Assembly: GCA_907163375.1 (NCBI GenBank)
Contig: CAJQUW010006289.1
Location: 62,001 to 126,000, forward strand
Direction of reading: 5' to 3'
DNA: 64,000 nucleotides
Source of the DNA: Prostheceraeus crozeri
Taxonomy: Eukaryota; Platyhelminthes; Polycladida; Euryleptidae
Below the pieces are notes generated by a model, which saw only the letters and a list, made by a program, of their open reading frames with translations, was not told the DNA's origin and did no database searches. Positions 49,921-60,617 of this stretch are shown here, in pieces. The translations under genes and the position numbers were made by a program. Numbering within the stretch: position 1 is the first letter of the stretch; the number at the start of each line of letters is the position of its first letter.

Positions 49921-52195
49921 TTAGTGTCTGTTGACCAATTGAACCGGGAAAAATTTTTTCCACCCACCTCATCCCTCCACACTAACCCTGGTCACCATCA
50001 TCTATCAGTTGGAGCTGGGTGGAGGGTCGGAAACACTTCTCTTAGACACCATATTTACCCAAAATAGTAGTATATTCAAGAATTCTATGTATAAATTAGT
50101 GTTTCTTGACCAATTGAACCGGGAAAAATTTTTTCCACCCACCTCATCCCTCCACACTAACCCTGGTCACCATCATCTATCAGTTGGAGCTGGGTGGAGG
50201 GTCGGAAACACTTCTCTTAGACACCATATTTACCCAAAATAGTAGTATATTCAAGAATTCTATGTATAAATTAGTGTTTCTTGACCAATTGAACCGGGAA
50301 AAATTTTTTCCACCCACCTCATCCCTCCACACTAACCCTGGTCACCATCATCTATCAGTTGGAGCTGGGTGGAGGGTCGGAAACACTTCTCTTAGACACC
50401 ATATTTACCCAAAATAGTAGTATATTCAAGAATTCTATGTATAAATTAGTGTTTCTTGACCAATTGAACCGGGAAAAATTTTTTCCACCCACCTCATCCC
50501 TCCACACTAACCCTGGTCACCATCATCTATCAGTTGGAGCTGGGTGGAGGGTCGGAAACACTTCTCTTAGACACCATATTTACCCAAAATAGTAGTATAT
50601 TCAAGAATTCTATGTATAAATTAGTGTTTCTTGACCAATTGAACCGGGAAACATTTTTTCCACCCACCTCATCCCTCCACACTAACCCTGGTCACCATCA
50701 TCTATCAGTTGGAGCTGGGTGGAGGGTCAGAAACACTTCTCTTAGACACCATATTTACCCAAAATAGTAGTATATTCAAGAATTCTATGTATAAATTAGT
50801 GTATCTTGACCAATTGAACCGGGAAAAATTTTTTCCACCCACCTCATCCCTCCACACTAACCCTGGTCACCATCATCTATCAGTTGGAGCTGGGTGGAGG
50901 GTCGGAAACACTTCTCTTAGACACCATATTTACCCAAAATAGTAGTATATTCAAGAATTCTATGTATAAATTAGTGTTTCTTGACCAATTGAACCGGGAA
51001 AAATTTTTTCCACCCACCTCATCCCTCCACACTAACCCTGGTCACCATCATCTATCAGTTGGAGCTGGGTGGAGGGTCGGAAACACTTCTCTTAGACACC
51101 ATATTTACCCAAAATAGTAGTATATTCAAGAATTCTATGTATAAATTAGTGTTTCTTGACCAATTGAACCGGGAAAAATTTTTTCCACCCACCTCATCCC
51201 TCCACACTAACCCTGGTCACCATCATCTATCAGTTGGAGCTGGGTGGAGGGTCGGAAACACTTCTCTTAGACACCATATTTACCCAAAATAGTAGTATAT
51301 TCAAGAATTCTATGTATAAATTAGTGTTTCTTGACCAATTGAACCGGGAAAAATTTTTTCCATCCACCTCATCCCTCCACACTAACCCTGGTCACCATCA
51401 TCTATCAGTTGGAGCTGGGTGGAGGGTCGGAAACACTTCTCTTAGACACCATATTTACCCAAAATAGTAGTATATTCAAGAATTCTATGTATAAATTAGT
51501 GTTTCTTGACCAATTGAACCGGGAAAAATTTTTTCCACCCACCTCATCCCTCCACACTAACCCTGGTCACCATCATCTATCAGTTGGAGCTGGGTGGAGG
51601 GTCGGAAACACTTCTCTTAGACACCATATTTACCCAAAATAGTAGTATATTCAAGAATTCTATGTATAAATTAGTGTTTCTTGACCAATTGAACCGGGAA
51701 AAATTTTTTCCACCCACCTCATCCCTCCACACTAACCCTGGTCACCATCATCTATCAGTTGGAGCTGGGTGGAGGGTCGGAAACACTTCTCTTAGACACC
51801 ATATTTACCCAAAATAGTAGTATATTCAAGAATTCTATGTATAAATTAGTGTTTCTTGACCAATTGAACCGGGAAAAATTTTTTCCACCCACCTCATCCC
51901 TCCACACTAACCCTGGTCACCATCATCTATCAGTTGGAGCTGGGTGGAGGGTCGGAAACACTTCTCTTAGACACCATATTTACCCAAAATAGTAGTATAT
52001 TCAAGAATTCTATGTATAAATTAGTGTTTCTTGACCAATTGAACCGGGAAAAATTTTTTCCACCCACCTCATCCCTCCACACTAACCCTGGTCACCATCA
52101 TCTATCAGTTGGAGCTGGGTGGAGGGTCGGAAACACTTCTCTTAGACACCATATTTACCCAAAATAGTAGTATATTCAAGAATTCTATGTATAAA
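49921..52195 (+). repeat. Tandem array, 13 x 175 bp
   Basis: Exactly 13 units of 175 bp, counted from TTAGTGT at 49921. They are almost identical, with single-base variants near 50651, 50728, 50803 and 51362. 175 is not a multiple of 3, so the recurring 77-codon open frame in each unit moves out of phase and is a repeat artefact. Unit identity indicates recent expansion or homogenisation. Confidence 0.97.
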
Positions 52196-52199
52196 TTAG

Positions 52200-52510
52200 C
52201 ACCCGTGTCCGCACTTCATGGGTAGCACCTATCATTTTGGCGTCGGCTCATTGTGGAGCCGCTGCGTGCACGTTAACTGCATGCGCGCTAACGATGGGTA
52301 TTTTGTGTCAATATTGGGCCATTTTTGCTGGGCCAACGTCGTTTACACGCCGGTGCATATGGGCTTACGTGGGATTAACTAGTCTATAATGGCCATTTCC
52401 TGATATTGGCCGGCACCTCCTCCCATTCGTCTAGCCCACGGGGCCATTGGGCCAAACGGTATCTTCCCATGGACTGGGCTGTACTACTATGTTGGGCCCA
52501 TAAGAAGTGT
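52200..52510. other. GC-rich patch in element core
   Basis: Directly inside the left array is a GC-rich block with repeated GGGCCA/TGGGCC motifs and small palindromes (for example ATATTGGGCC and GGCTCATTGTGGAGCC). Its composition contrasts with the AT-rich rest. It is possibly part of the original core or a separate small repeat. No ORF stands out. Confidence 0.6.
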
Positions 52511-53417
52511 GGTATTAGAAAGAAGAAAATGTAATTGCAATAACTATATTTAGTATCCTATGTAAATGTATGACATTAAAAGCTTTCCGTTAATTTAACC
52601 TACGCTGATGTACTGACTAATTGAGGATCCTTGATTTAATAATGATTGAATTGCACTTGGTCACGACAGAGTTATTATTGTCTTCATTTTATCATTCAGA
52701 AATATGAACAGACTTAATGATTATGATAGCTAAGTAGTGAATGCATGGTTGAGCATATTTAGAAATCGAAATTGGAATAAATGCATTTTTTGGATTACTT
52801 TTGGCATGAAATATATAAAAAATCAAGATGCACAAATGCAACAAAATGCATGTAAGCTTACAGAAAATAGGATACAATATGTTCGAACTTCCAATGCGCG
52901 GTATTGTCAAGCCCAAAATGAAATAGCTAATAATCACTTCATTTTTGAAATATTCTGTGAACTGAGTGGAATTTTGATGAAAAATCAGAACTTCATGCTC
53001 TGGTCATGTAGTTCTTCTATAATTCAAATCAAAATGTCAATTTTTGTTACTTGATTTGTGTACATGCAGCATTAATAGAAGACCTAAATTGTGTATCACC
53101 TACCCCAGGTCGACCCAAAACCCAAGGTCCAACCTTGTGTATATCATTCAATAGTATTACACTGCGTAACTACTTGAATGAATTATATTAATGAAAACAA
53201 TTGCTCAACAAATTATTCTATCTAAAGTAGTAAAGTCTATCCGCTCTATCGCATAACATAATTTAGAACGTCTTATGAAATTGGTTTGGTAAACTGTTGG
53301 GAGCTTCACAATAAAATCGACCAATTTCCATATCTCATAATAGTTTCTGCATAAATGGAAACCTTTATATTTGCATTGACGTACGTCATAAAATATTTTA
53401 GTGTTGAAAGGTAAATA
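52511..53417. other. Core DNA left of mariner
   Basis: AT-rich. A 105-codon open frame (52737-53054) has no recognisable motif and biased composition, so it is not called a gene. Confidence 0.4.
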
Positions 53418-55235
53418 CGAGGGGCGTTCCAAAAGTATCCGGACTGAGTCCATAACTTTGAGAGTAATGATCTGATCCCTCTGAAGTTTAGGTATGTTGA
53501 ACCCATTATCATCATTAATAAGCACAAAAAATTTCATCCCGATATCTTAATTGGTTACAAAGCTGCAAATATTTTAGTAATGTCACTACTTGAAATTTAG
53601 TGACGACCAAATTGATTATCAAGAATCGTAAGATCATATCATTTATTGTTTCTTTTCTTTCTTATGAATTCTTCCCACGACTTTGATTTCTTCTATTGCT
53701 TTAGAATGTTGACTGATTTAGTCAGATGCAAAGTTTCTTATTGAATTGCACTCGTCTCATGGATTTCACTGAGATGCTTTCGATGTTCATGATTCACGAA
53801 TTGTCACATTAAAGTTAATGAGTGACTTAATGATTTTTCAATCAATCGTCGATACAGTCACGCGATGGAAGATACGTACGAGTATTCAGAAACCGGAAAG
53901 CCAGCGCGCAATCATCGCCTTTTTGACATTCGAGGGGTCTACACCAACAGAAATTCATTCGAGGCTAGTCAATCAACTTGGCTCATCTGCTTTGTCACGA
54001 ACTCAGGTTTTTGCATGGACAAAACAATTTCGTGAAGGTCGCCAGAACATCAGCGATGAAAGTCGATCGGGTCGCCCAGCGGATGCCACTAGCCAACATG
54101 CAATCGCGAATGTCGAGAAAGTGATAATGGAAAACCGACGGTCTACAGTTTCTCAAATCACCATCAAGCTCGGCTTATCTCGTGGAACTGTACACCGCAT
54201 CTTGAAAGACCATCTTCAATTGAGTAAACTGTGTGCTCGTTGGGTGCCAAAACTGCTGAATTCAGACCAAAGAACTCGAAGGGTGGAATGCTCACAAGAA
54301 AATGTGCTGGCGCTTCAGACCGAGGGAGTTGATGGGTACTGGGCACGCTTCATGACAACTGATGAAACTTGGCTGCCATACTTCTCTCCCGAAACCAAAG
54401 AAGCATCGAAGCAGTGGTTGACGAAGGGTTCCACGCCCCCTGTGAAAGCAAAGTCTTCTCTAATGGCAAAGAAGATCATGTTGACTGCTTTCTGGGATGA
54501 ACAAGGCATCATCCACTTGGACTTTCTTCCCGACTCCACTACAATCAATGCGGATTACTACTGTGGAGTATTGCAAGAAGTCCATCACCATCTTCGACAT
54601 CGCCGTCCAGGGAAGAAATCGAAAGTAATCCTGCTCCATCAAGACAACGCCAGACCGCACACCGCTCGGAAAACGATGGAGAGGATAGATGATCTGTGTT
54701 GGGACATCGCACGCATCCGCTATACAGCCCAGACCTGGCACCATCGGATTATGCCTTATTTCCTCACATGAAAAGCATTCTTCGTGGAATGCATTTCGAC
54801 ACAAGGGAGGAGCTGGAACAGAAGACGAGATCAGTGTTGGGGTCCAATCTCACCTGAATGGTTCAAGTCTGCCATTCGCAAACTTGAAGATCGTTGGAAG
54901 AAGTGCATCATGTTGCAAGGTGACTACATTGAGAAGGTTGCTCTGCCACAAGAAGACTGTTAGTTTGTAACGTGTATCCCTTTTTCTTTTTTGATAGGAA
55001 ATGTTTAAATATCCATTTTTCTTTTTTGACAAAATATTGTTTTTGGTCGTCACTAAATTTTAAGTAGTGACATTACTAAAATATTTGCAGCTTTGTAACT
55101 AATAAAGATATCGGGATGAAATTTTTTGTGCTTATTAATGATGATAATGGGTTGAACATATCAAAACTTCAGAGGCATAAGATAATTAATCTTAAAGTTA
55201 TGGGCTCAATCCGGATACTTTTGGAACGCCCCTCG
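53418..55235 (+). mobile_element. Mariner element with 194-bp TIRs, 1.8 kb
   Basis: It starts CGAGGGGCGTTCCAAAAGTA and ends in its complement, flanked by TA (53416-53417 and 55236-55237). The inverted repeats are about 194 bp (53418-53611 and 55042-55235) with about 90 % identity, much longer than the ~30 bp usual for mariner. One degenerate transposase frame lies between them. It is inserted in the core of the foldback-like element. Confidence 0.93.
53818..54963 (+). pseudogene. Mariner (DD34D) transposase, frameshifted
   Basis: The N-terminal DNA-binding region has ESQRAIIAFLTFEGSTPTEI, then TQVFAWTKQFREGRQ and SRSGRPADATS. A second helix-turn-helix has SQITIKLGLSRGTVHRILKD, then RWVPKLL, the linker motif (family consensus WVPHEL). 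The catalytic domain has TTDETWLPYF (first Asp), LLHQDNARPHTA (second Asp) and, after a one-base deletion near 54710, YSPDLAPSDYALFPHM (third Asp). With one codon restored, the second and third Asp are 34 residues apart, as in classical mariner. A second frameshift lies near 54855, after which EWFKSAIRKLEDRW, then LQGDY leads to TAG at 54961-54963. It is inactive but recently so. Confidence 0.92.
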
Positions 55236-57018
55236 TATGATAATGAAAAAATTACAAATTCAACCGTAGTGGGAAACTTTGATATTTGATAGTGCTTTGT
55301 GTATTTGTATTTGAGTGCATTGTTTATCATTGAAGCTATTTTAAAAAAATTGGTCTAGCAAACCGGTATCGATATGAGATTTCCAAACCGTTATCGGTCC
55401 GGTACCGGTTCCAACTCTGGTTCAATCACTTGCAGTCTTTTAACAATGCGTACGCTTATCGTTGCTTTATCGCACAATTATATTTCATCTCCGCTTTTTG
55501 TCGGTATTTGCGCTTATTGATATTCAAATTACAAAATGGTACTGAGATCTTTTATGGGAACTTTGGTAGGTCGAAAATAGAAGTGAGGAAAATTGTCAAA
55601 AAAACAAACATAGCCGCATCTAGAGAGCAATGATCATTTATTCCTCATCTGAAGAAATTATCAAATATAATGTCGGCGAATGTTTGAACAGAAAATGACA
55701 ACGATAGGTTCAAGTGCATTCGCGAAAGACAGGAATATTTCGAGAATTGGCTGGAACACCAGCTCCATATCCTATTGACATATTCGCGTGCAGTCTCCTA
55801 TTGTTCTGGTCGCTTAGATTGGATGCTGAAAAGGAATGTTGATAATTTCTAATTACATACACAAATAAATATGCATGCGCATATCCATGTTAGGCCTTTG
55901 TTTTCCCAAATAGGATACCAAAACACAGTATTAGGAAACACCAAAGACAGATAGAAGGAGGACGCCATCATCCTATAAGTCCCCAATAGAATTCGAAATG
56001 ACTCCAATAGTCTCCAACGTTTGAAAACTTAACGAAGTCAATCCAGAGAGGTGATTTATACCGGTATGTTTGATTTGACCTCCATTTTCATGACAACCGT
56101 TTTCCAATTTCATCTGTTCCTGTCCACGCATGACATCGAAAGGAGCTTTTCGACAATTTAATTCTTTTCAGGTACAGTGAACCAAATTCATTGCGTCCTA
56201 TCATTCAAACTGCATCCAGATGAAGGGATCATTGCAGCTGGCACTGCAGATTGTGCAGGTCATAGAACTCCATTTTGACAAATTGTAAAGAAAGTTTGAT
56301 TACCTCTGCATCCATGAAGTGGGAAGCCTTCGTTTACGGAACGAAGTGAGAATGTGCATTTTATTATCTCATTATCTTAACAGTCGCATGGACTGTGACG
56401 AATTCCATTGTTATATTTTTTCATTTTTTACATGACCAAAATCATTTTCCTTATACAGACGAATGTCCTTGAGACATTAAGGATAATTTGACCGAGTGCT
56501 GAATATCAAGAACCTGTGCTCAAATTTAGGCACTTTTGCACCTACCTAGAATCTGCTATATTTCTTGTCGAGTATTGAAGGCAGTTGATTGATTTTTACA
56601 GTACCACCTCATGATGATGGAAGAATGTTTTGTGTGAAACATGAGACCCTAATTATTTCTGCACTGTTTTTCAAAGATAAATACATTTTTGAAGTTAAAA
56701 CATAAAAGTGTCAAAATTGCGAAACATCTACATGTACGTATTAGCTGTAAAGATTCCATTTCATATCGCTCAAGTTCTAGAAAAGTTTATCCGTTACTGC
56801 TAAAATAATGTGACATGTATTGAAACCGCTTCCCACACTCAAACCTTTTCATCTGTGGAATTCTGCTCGAAAAAAAATTCAATAAATGTCGTCATAAAAT
56901 GGAACAAGTCAAAATCAAATCGTTTTTTATGCACCTAAAATGGGTTTCACCTTAAATCATCCAAATTTTGAAAACTGCCTAATTTCAAATCCTTTCATGA
57001 AATCGAAATCATCAAACA
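55236..57018. other. Core DNA right of mariner
   Basis: Contains a probable hAT terminus at about 55360-55419 (ending CCGGTACCGGTTCCAACTCTG-like, partner end not found). An open segment at 55688-55850 has protein-like content (DRFKCIRERQEYFENWLEHQ) but no clear splice sites. The exon-like segment at 56172-56258 is listed separately. The rest is AT-rich. Confidence 0.45.
56172..56258 (+). other. Possible captured exon, WD40-like
   Basis: 87 nt are bounded by TTCTTTTCAG on the left and GT on the right, in frame throughout, with symmetrical phase. The translation includes TVNQIHCVLSFKLHPDEGII and AAGTADCA. This resembles a WD40 blade (V...V.F.PDEG...AAGTAD) but is too short to be sure. It lies inside the transposon core, so it would be a transduplicated host fragment. 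Chance remains possible. Confidence 0.35.
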
Positions 57019-57808
57019 AAAATTTTTCCCCGTTCAATTCGACCAGGGTTAGTGTGGAGGGATGAGGTGGGTGGAAAAAATTTTTCCCGGTTCAATTGGT
57101 CAAGAAACACTAATTTATACATAGAATTCTTGAATATACTACTATTTTGGGTAAATATGGTGTCCAAGAGAAGTGTTTCCGACCCTCCACCCAGCTCCAA
57201 CTGATAGATGATGGTGACCAGGGTTAGTGTAGAGGGATGAGGTGGGTGGAAAAAATTTTTCCCGGTTCAATTGGTCAAGAAACACTAATTTATACATAGA
57301 ATTCTTGAATATACTACTATTTTGGGTAAATATGGTGTCTAAGAGAAGTGTTTCCGACCCTCCACCCAGCTCCAACTGATAGATGATGGTGACCAGGGTT
57401 AGTGTGGAGGGATGAGGTGGATGGAAAAAATTTTTCCCGGTTCAATTGGTCAAGAAACACTAATTTATACATAGAATTCTTGAATATACTACTATTTTGG
57501 GTAAATATGGTGTCTAAGAGAAGTGTTTCCGACCCTCCACCCAGCTCCAACTGATAGATGATGGTGACCAGGGTTAGTGTGGAGGGATGAGGTGGGTGGA
57601 AAAAATTTTTCCCGGTTCAATTGGTCAAGAAACACTAATTTATACATAGAATTCTTGAATATACTACTATTTTGGGTAAATATGGTGTCTAAGAGAAGTG
57701 TTTACGACCCTCCACCAGCTCCAACTGATAGATGATGGTGACCAGGGTTAGTGTGGTGGGATGAGGTGGGTGGAAAAAATTTTTCCCGGTTCAATTGGTC
57801 AAGAAACA
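57019..57808 (-). repeat. Inverted tandem array, 4 x 175 bp plus a damaged unit
   Basis: Four units (unit borders at 57110, 57285, 57460, 57635 and 57809; one is 174 bp after a 1-nt deletion) are in opposite orientation to the left array. The innermost unit (57019-57109) is truncated, with an internal deletion joining TTCAATTCG to ACCAGGGTT. The unit at about 57420 carries the same C-to-T variant (CCATCCACC) as the left unit at about 51362. Confidence 0.95.
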
Positions 57809-57812
57809 CTAA

Positions 57813-58415
57813 TTTATGCATGGATTGGGCAAAATGATGTCAAAGAAATGTCTTTTTGACCTTCTACCGAAACCTGATGGATGATAGTTGATTTGTCATT
57901 TTTTTGGTCTGAATTTGACGCATTACCCCTGTCATAGCTGATAGATGATGGTTGGGTTTGAGAAAGAGATTTACGCGGTGGGTGAGACACATTTTCCTGA
58001 CTATGTGATTTGGCTGGTTGTAACCATGCGATGTGAACTTGTGAGCGGTGGAGATGGGTAGCAGTGTTTAATTTGGTAAAATATGCATAGAAACACTCCT
58101 TTTGCACATGCAATGTCATGAAATAAATGACGGAAATGACGAGAGACACGTGGAAGTTTGCACGTGTTTTAGCAAGGAAACCTTATAATTCGTCAATTTA
58201 GACACAGCGGTGAAATGAGTTGATACGTTTAAACAAAAAAAATAAACTCAAATTATCAAAATTGTTTTAATAATTTTGAATTATTGTTTTAGTTTTAGTT
58301 GTTCCGTGCTTTTTTTGGTGTAAAATAGGTTTTAGGGTATTTGGCACCAAATTGGCATTGTTTCTCAGACTTGTTTCAAAGATTTTCTCAGACGTGTTTC
58401 CAAAGTCCGCTACGT
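57813..58415 (-). repeat. Right terminal inverted repeat
   Basis: Reverse complement of 49312-49916. The outermost bases are CCGCTACGT, adjoining the GTAATTTA duplication. The 111-codon open frame of the left arm is present here on the minus strand (57814-58149). Confidence 0.92.
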
Positions 58416-59861
58416 GTAATTTATGTGATGTATTATCTATTCCATTTCAACTGCTTTTCGAATCTCGTTTCAATCTAGTCAACTTCCTGATATCTGGAAA
58501 AAATCCATTACAGTTCCAATTCACAAGAAAGGTAACTGGTCATGTGTTGACAATTATAGACCCATCGCACTTACAAGTGTCATTTGTAAAGTGATGGAGA
58601 GCATCATCGTTGACCGTCTATCTGATTATTTTCTTCTCAACAAATTGATTTCGCGCAACCAACATGGATTTATTCGTCATCGTTCACCTTGTACCCAATT
58701 ACTATCTACCACAAATGACTGGACCAAAGCAATCAACGACCATTGCCAAGTCAACGCAGTATACATTGATTTTGCAAAGGCATTTGACACTATTCGCCAT
58801 AGGAAACTTCTAAAAGTACTGCAAAATGTTAGTATCAAATATGAACTTTTCAATTGGTTGAGTGAATTCATCTATGACCGCTTCAATGTGTTAAGATAAA
58901 CAACTCCTTCTCCAATTCGTCATCCATTACTAGTGGCGTGCCCCAAGGCTCCGTACTGGGCCCCTGTTTATTTCTTATTTATATAATTGGGGTAGCATCC
59001 AGCGTTACTGGTAGCTGCAAACTTACACTATTTGCTGATGACGTGAAATTATATGAGATAAGCAACACTGGGAATTTCCTTAACTTAGAAGACAGTCTCA
59101 CCAATGTTTCGTCTTGGTCTTCTACAATGCAATTATCGATATCCCACAGCAAGACCAAAGTTATTTCATTTGGTCCTACGCTATCAGATCTTCCATACCA
59201 CATTGAGAATTTACCCCTATCGAAAGTCAAAATCATTACCGATATTGGAATCATTTTTTCATCGTCATTAAAATCATCAGATCATTGCCGCAAAATATCG
59301 TCCAAAGCCATGTCTCAAGCATATCTAATTCTAAGGTCATTTGTTTCATGCGATCCTCAGTTGCTTATGAAAGCCTTCATATTCTATGTCAGACCACTAC
59401 TCGAGTATTGCTCTCCGATCTGGAATCCTTATCTGGTTCAAGACATTAAAATAATAGAGAAGGTCCAGAAGTACTTCACAAAGAGGGTTTGTCGCCGTTG
59501 TCGTATTTCTTTCAATGATTATCAGGATCGAATGGTCATTTTTGGACTACATTCTTTAGAGTGGCGCAGAATTATGTTTGACTTGGTTTTGGTATTCAAA
59601 TTGATGAATGGTTTGGTTGATTTACCTTATGAGCAATTTTTTTTGCTGTTTACTGGAGCTAATGTAACACGTGGTAATTCTCTTAAGCTCAGGCCACATG
59701 ATCTCTCTCGCTGTAACACAAGAAAGTACTTTTTCTCAAACCGAGTCACAAATGTTTGGAATTCCCTATCTGATTCAGTTGTATTGTCAATGAATGTTGG
59801 GGAATTCAAATCTAAATTACTGTCATGCAACCTGTCAAAATTCTGTTTAGTTTTTCCGTAG
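58416..59861 (+). pseudogene. LINE ORF2, reverse transcriptase part
   Basis: Continues ORF2 from 49311. RT blocks in order: PDIWKKSITVPIHKKG, NYRPIALTSVICKVMESII, QHGFIRHRSPCTQLL, VYIDFAKAFDTIRHRKLL (catalytic Asp), PQGSVLGPCLFLIYI, LFADDVKLYE (catalytic FADD, about 59031-59060), and a C-terminal TRGNSLKLRPHDLSR and NRVTNVWNSLSDSVV typical of CR1/L2/jockey-type LINEs. Frameshifts occur near 58465 and 58890. The stop at 59861 leaves a short 3' UTR with AATAAA. This is the 3' half only; the 5' half lies before the 9.1-kb insertion. Confidence 0.9.
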
Positions 59862-59940
59862 GGCTACCCATAAGTGTTGCTTGCAACCTGGGATGCCTTT
59901 GTAGTTTGCTACAATAAATATATTCATATTCATAAATACT

Positions 59941-60253
59941 AATATTGGAAGAAACTGCATGCAGACCAATCTCAAAGAGGATAAAGGAACATGTCCCAAA
60001 ATGGTTGGAAATGCCTACAAAATGCTCTCGCTACAAAATGCCTCGCTCTACAAGAATCCCAATCAGTGCAATCACAAGACATTTACAAGTTTGTGACAGT
60101 AATGCGAGACTTGCCCCGTCTTCATTCAGTATTTTGCACAGAACGGAGAATGTATCACCCCTGCGTATTTTAGAGGTTACTTGTATATATCATTTTAAGC
60201 CTGATTTGTGTATTCAAAAGGACTTTGTACATAGTCTGGTCTTACCGTGGTAA
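59941..60253 (+). pseudogene. GIY-YIG nuclease fragment of a Penelope-like element
   Basis: The frame reads EETACRPISKRIKEHVPKWL, then SAITRHLQVCDS, then RILEVTCIYHFKPDLCIQK and DFVHSLVLPW before the stop. This order (R-x2-KRIKEH, SAI-x-RHL, LRILE-x3-I-x3-KP-LC-QK) is that of the C-terminal nuclease of some metazoan Penelope-type elements. The YIG start is altered by a one-base shift (LEET). It begins abruptly next to the LINE 3' end, so the LINE may have inserted into it, but I found no matching upstream part left of 46816. Confidence 0.6.
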
Positions 60254-60617
60254 CTTTGTCCTGTTTTATTTAGTTATTGTCTTCAAATTCTAGCAAGCAA
60301 TGATTCTCTTCTGTCTCTTACACCATTGTTCTGATCATGTGTCAGCTATCTGTGTCAAGTCAAATGTCAGCCAAGTGAAGACTGTTCTGTACAGCTAACC
60401 ATCTCATGTCTCTACACACTAAGATCCTGTCCTTGAAATGCCCATGAATAGAAAGGACGAAAGGCCTCGGGTTCATCATTTTGTGTTGTTCTATATCGAA
60501 CATCATGCATGCATGCGCTGAAATCACAAAGTAAATCCATAACTAAAAAGTTGATTCATATGAACGCCTGGAAGGCGCATATGAAGTCGGGAACATTTAC
60601 TGACATGAAAATCTGAT

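Larger units (their letters stand above)
49312..58415. mobile_element. Foldback-like DNA transposon with 175-bp satellite arms, 9.1 kb
   Basis: The left end reads ATGTAGCGGACTTTGGAAAC and the right end is its complement (one mismatch). An exact 8-bp duplication GTAATTTA lies at 49304-49311 and 58416-58423. Removing the element plus one duplication restores the LINE frame (FLRNL joined to CDVLSIPFQ), which directly proves insertion as one unit. Each arm is a ~600-bp inverted repeat followed inward by 175-bp tandem units, 13 on the left and 4 plus a damaged one on the right. The arrays point toward each other. The core (52196-57018) holds a mariner and exon-like sequence but no matching transposase. 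Long inverted repeats made of tandem subrepeats with 8-9-bp duplications recall foldback elements of flies and TU elements of sea urchins. Confidence 0.93.
46816..59939 (+). mobile_element. CR1/L2-like LINE, nearly full length, split by a 9.1-kb insertion
   Basis: The LINE comprises 46816-49311 and 58416-59939, about 4.0 kb. It has a coiled-coil ORF1, an APE-type endonuclease and an RT in order. The 3' end has AATAAA at about 59912 and a short TATTCA-like tail (CATATTCATA), as in CR1/L2 elements. The 5' boundary is approximate, placed upstream of a pyrimidine-rich leader. The two halves join in frame when the 49312-58415 element and one GTAATTTA copy are removed. No convincing target duplication of the LINE itself was seen. 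Confidence 0.85.

Noticed and set aside
50009-52167. Twelve overlapping identical 77-codon ORFs
   Set aside because: They are the same open frame in each 175-bp repeat unit. The unit length is not divisible by 3, so they cannot form one protein.
49921-52195. CRISPR-like array
   Set aside because: Units are contiguous 175-bp tandem repeats without variable spacers, in an animal transposon.
52737-53054. 105-codon ORF in the transposon core as a transposase
   Set aside because: Composition and lack of any catalytic or zinc-finger motif argue against it.
54689-54970. 93-codon ORF at the mariner 3' end
   Set aside because: An out-of-frame shadow of the frameshifted transposase.
49312-58415. Polinton/Maverick identity for the 9.1-kb element
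   Set aside because: The duplication is 8 bp rather than 6 bp, and there is no sign of a protein-primed polymerase, integrase or capsid gene in the core.
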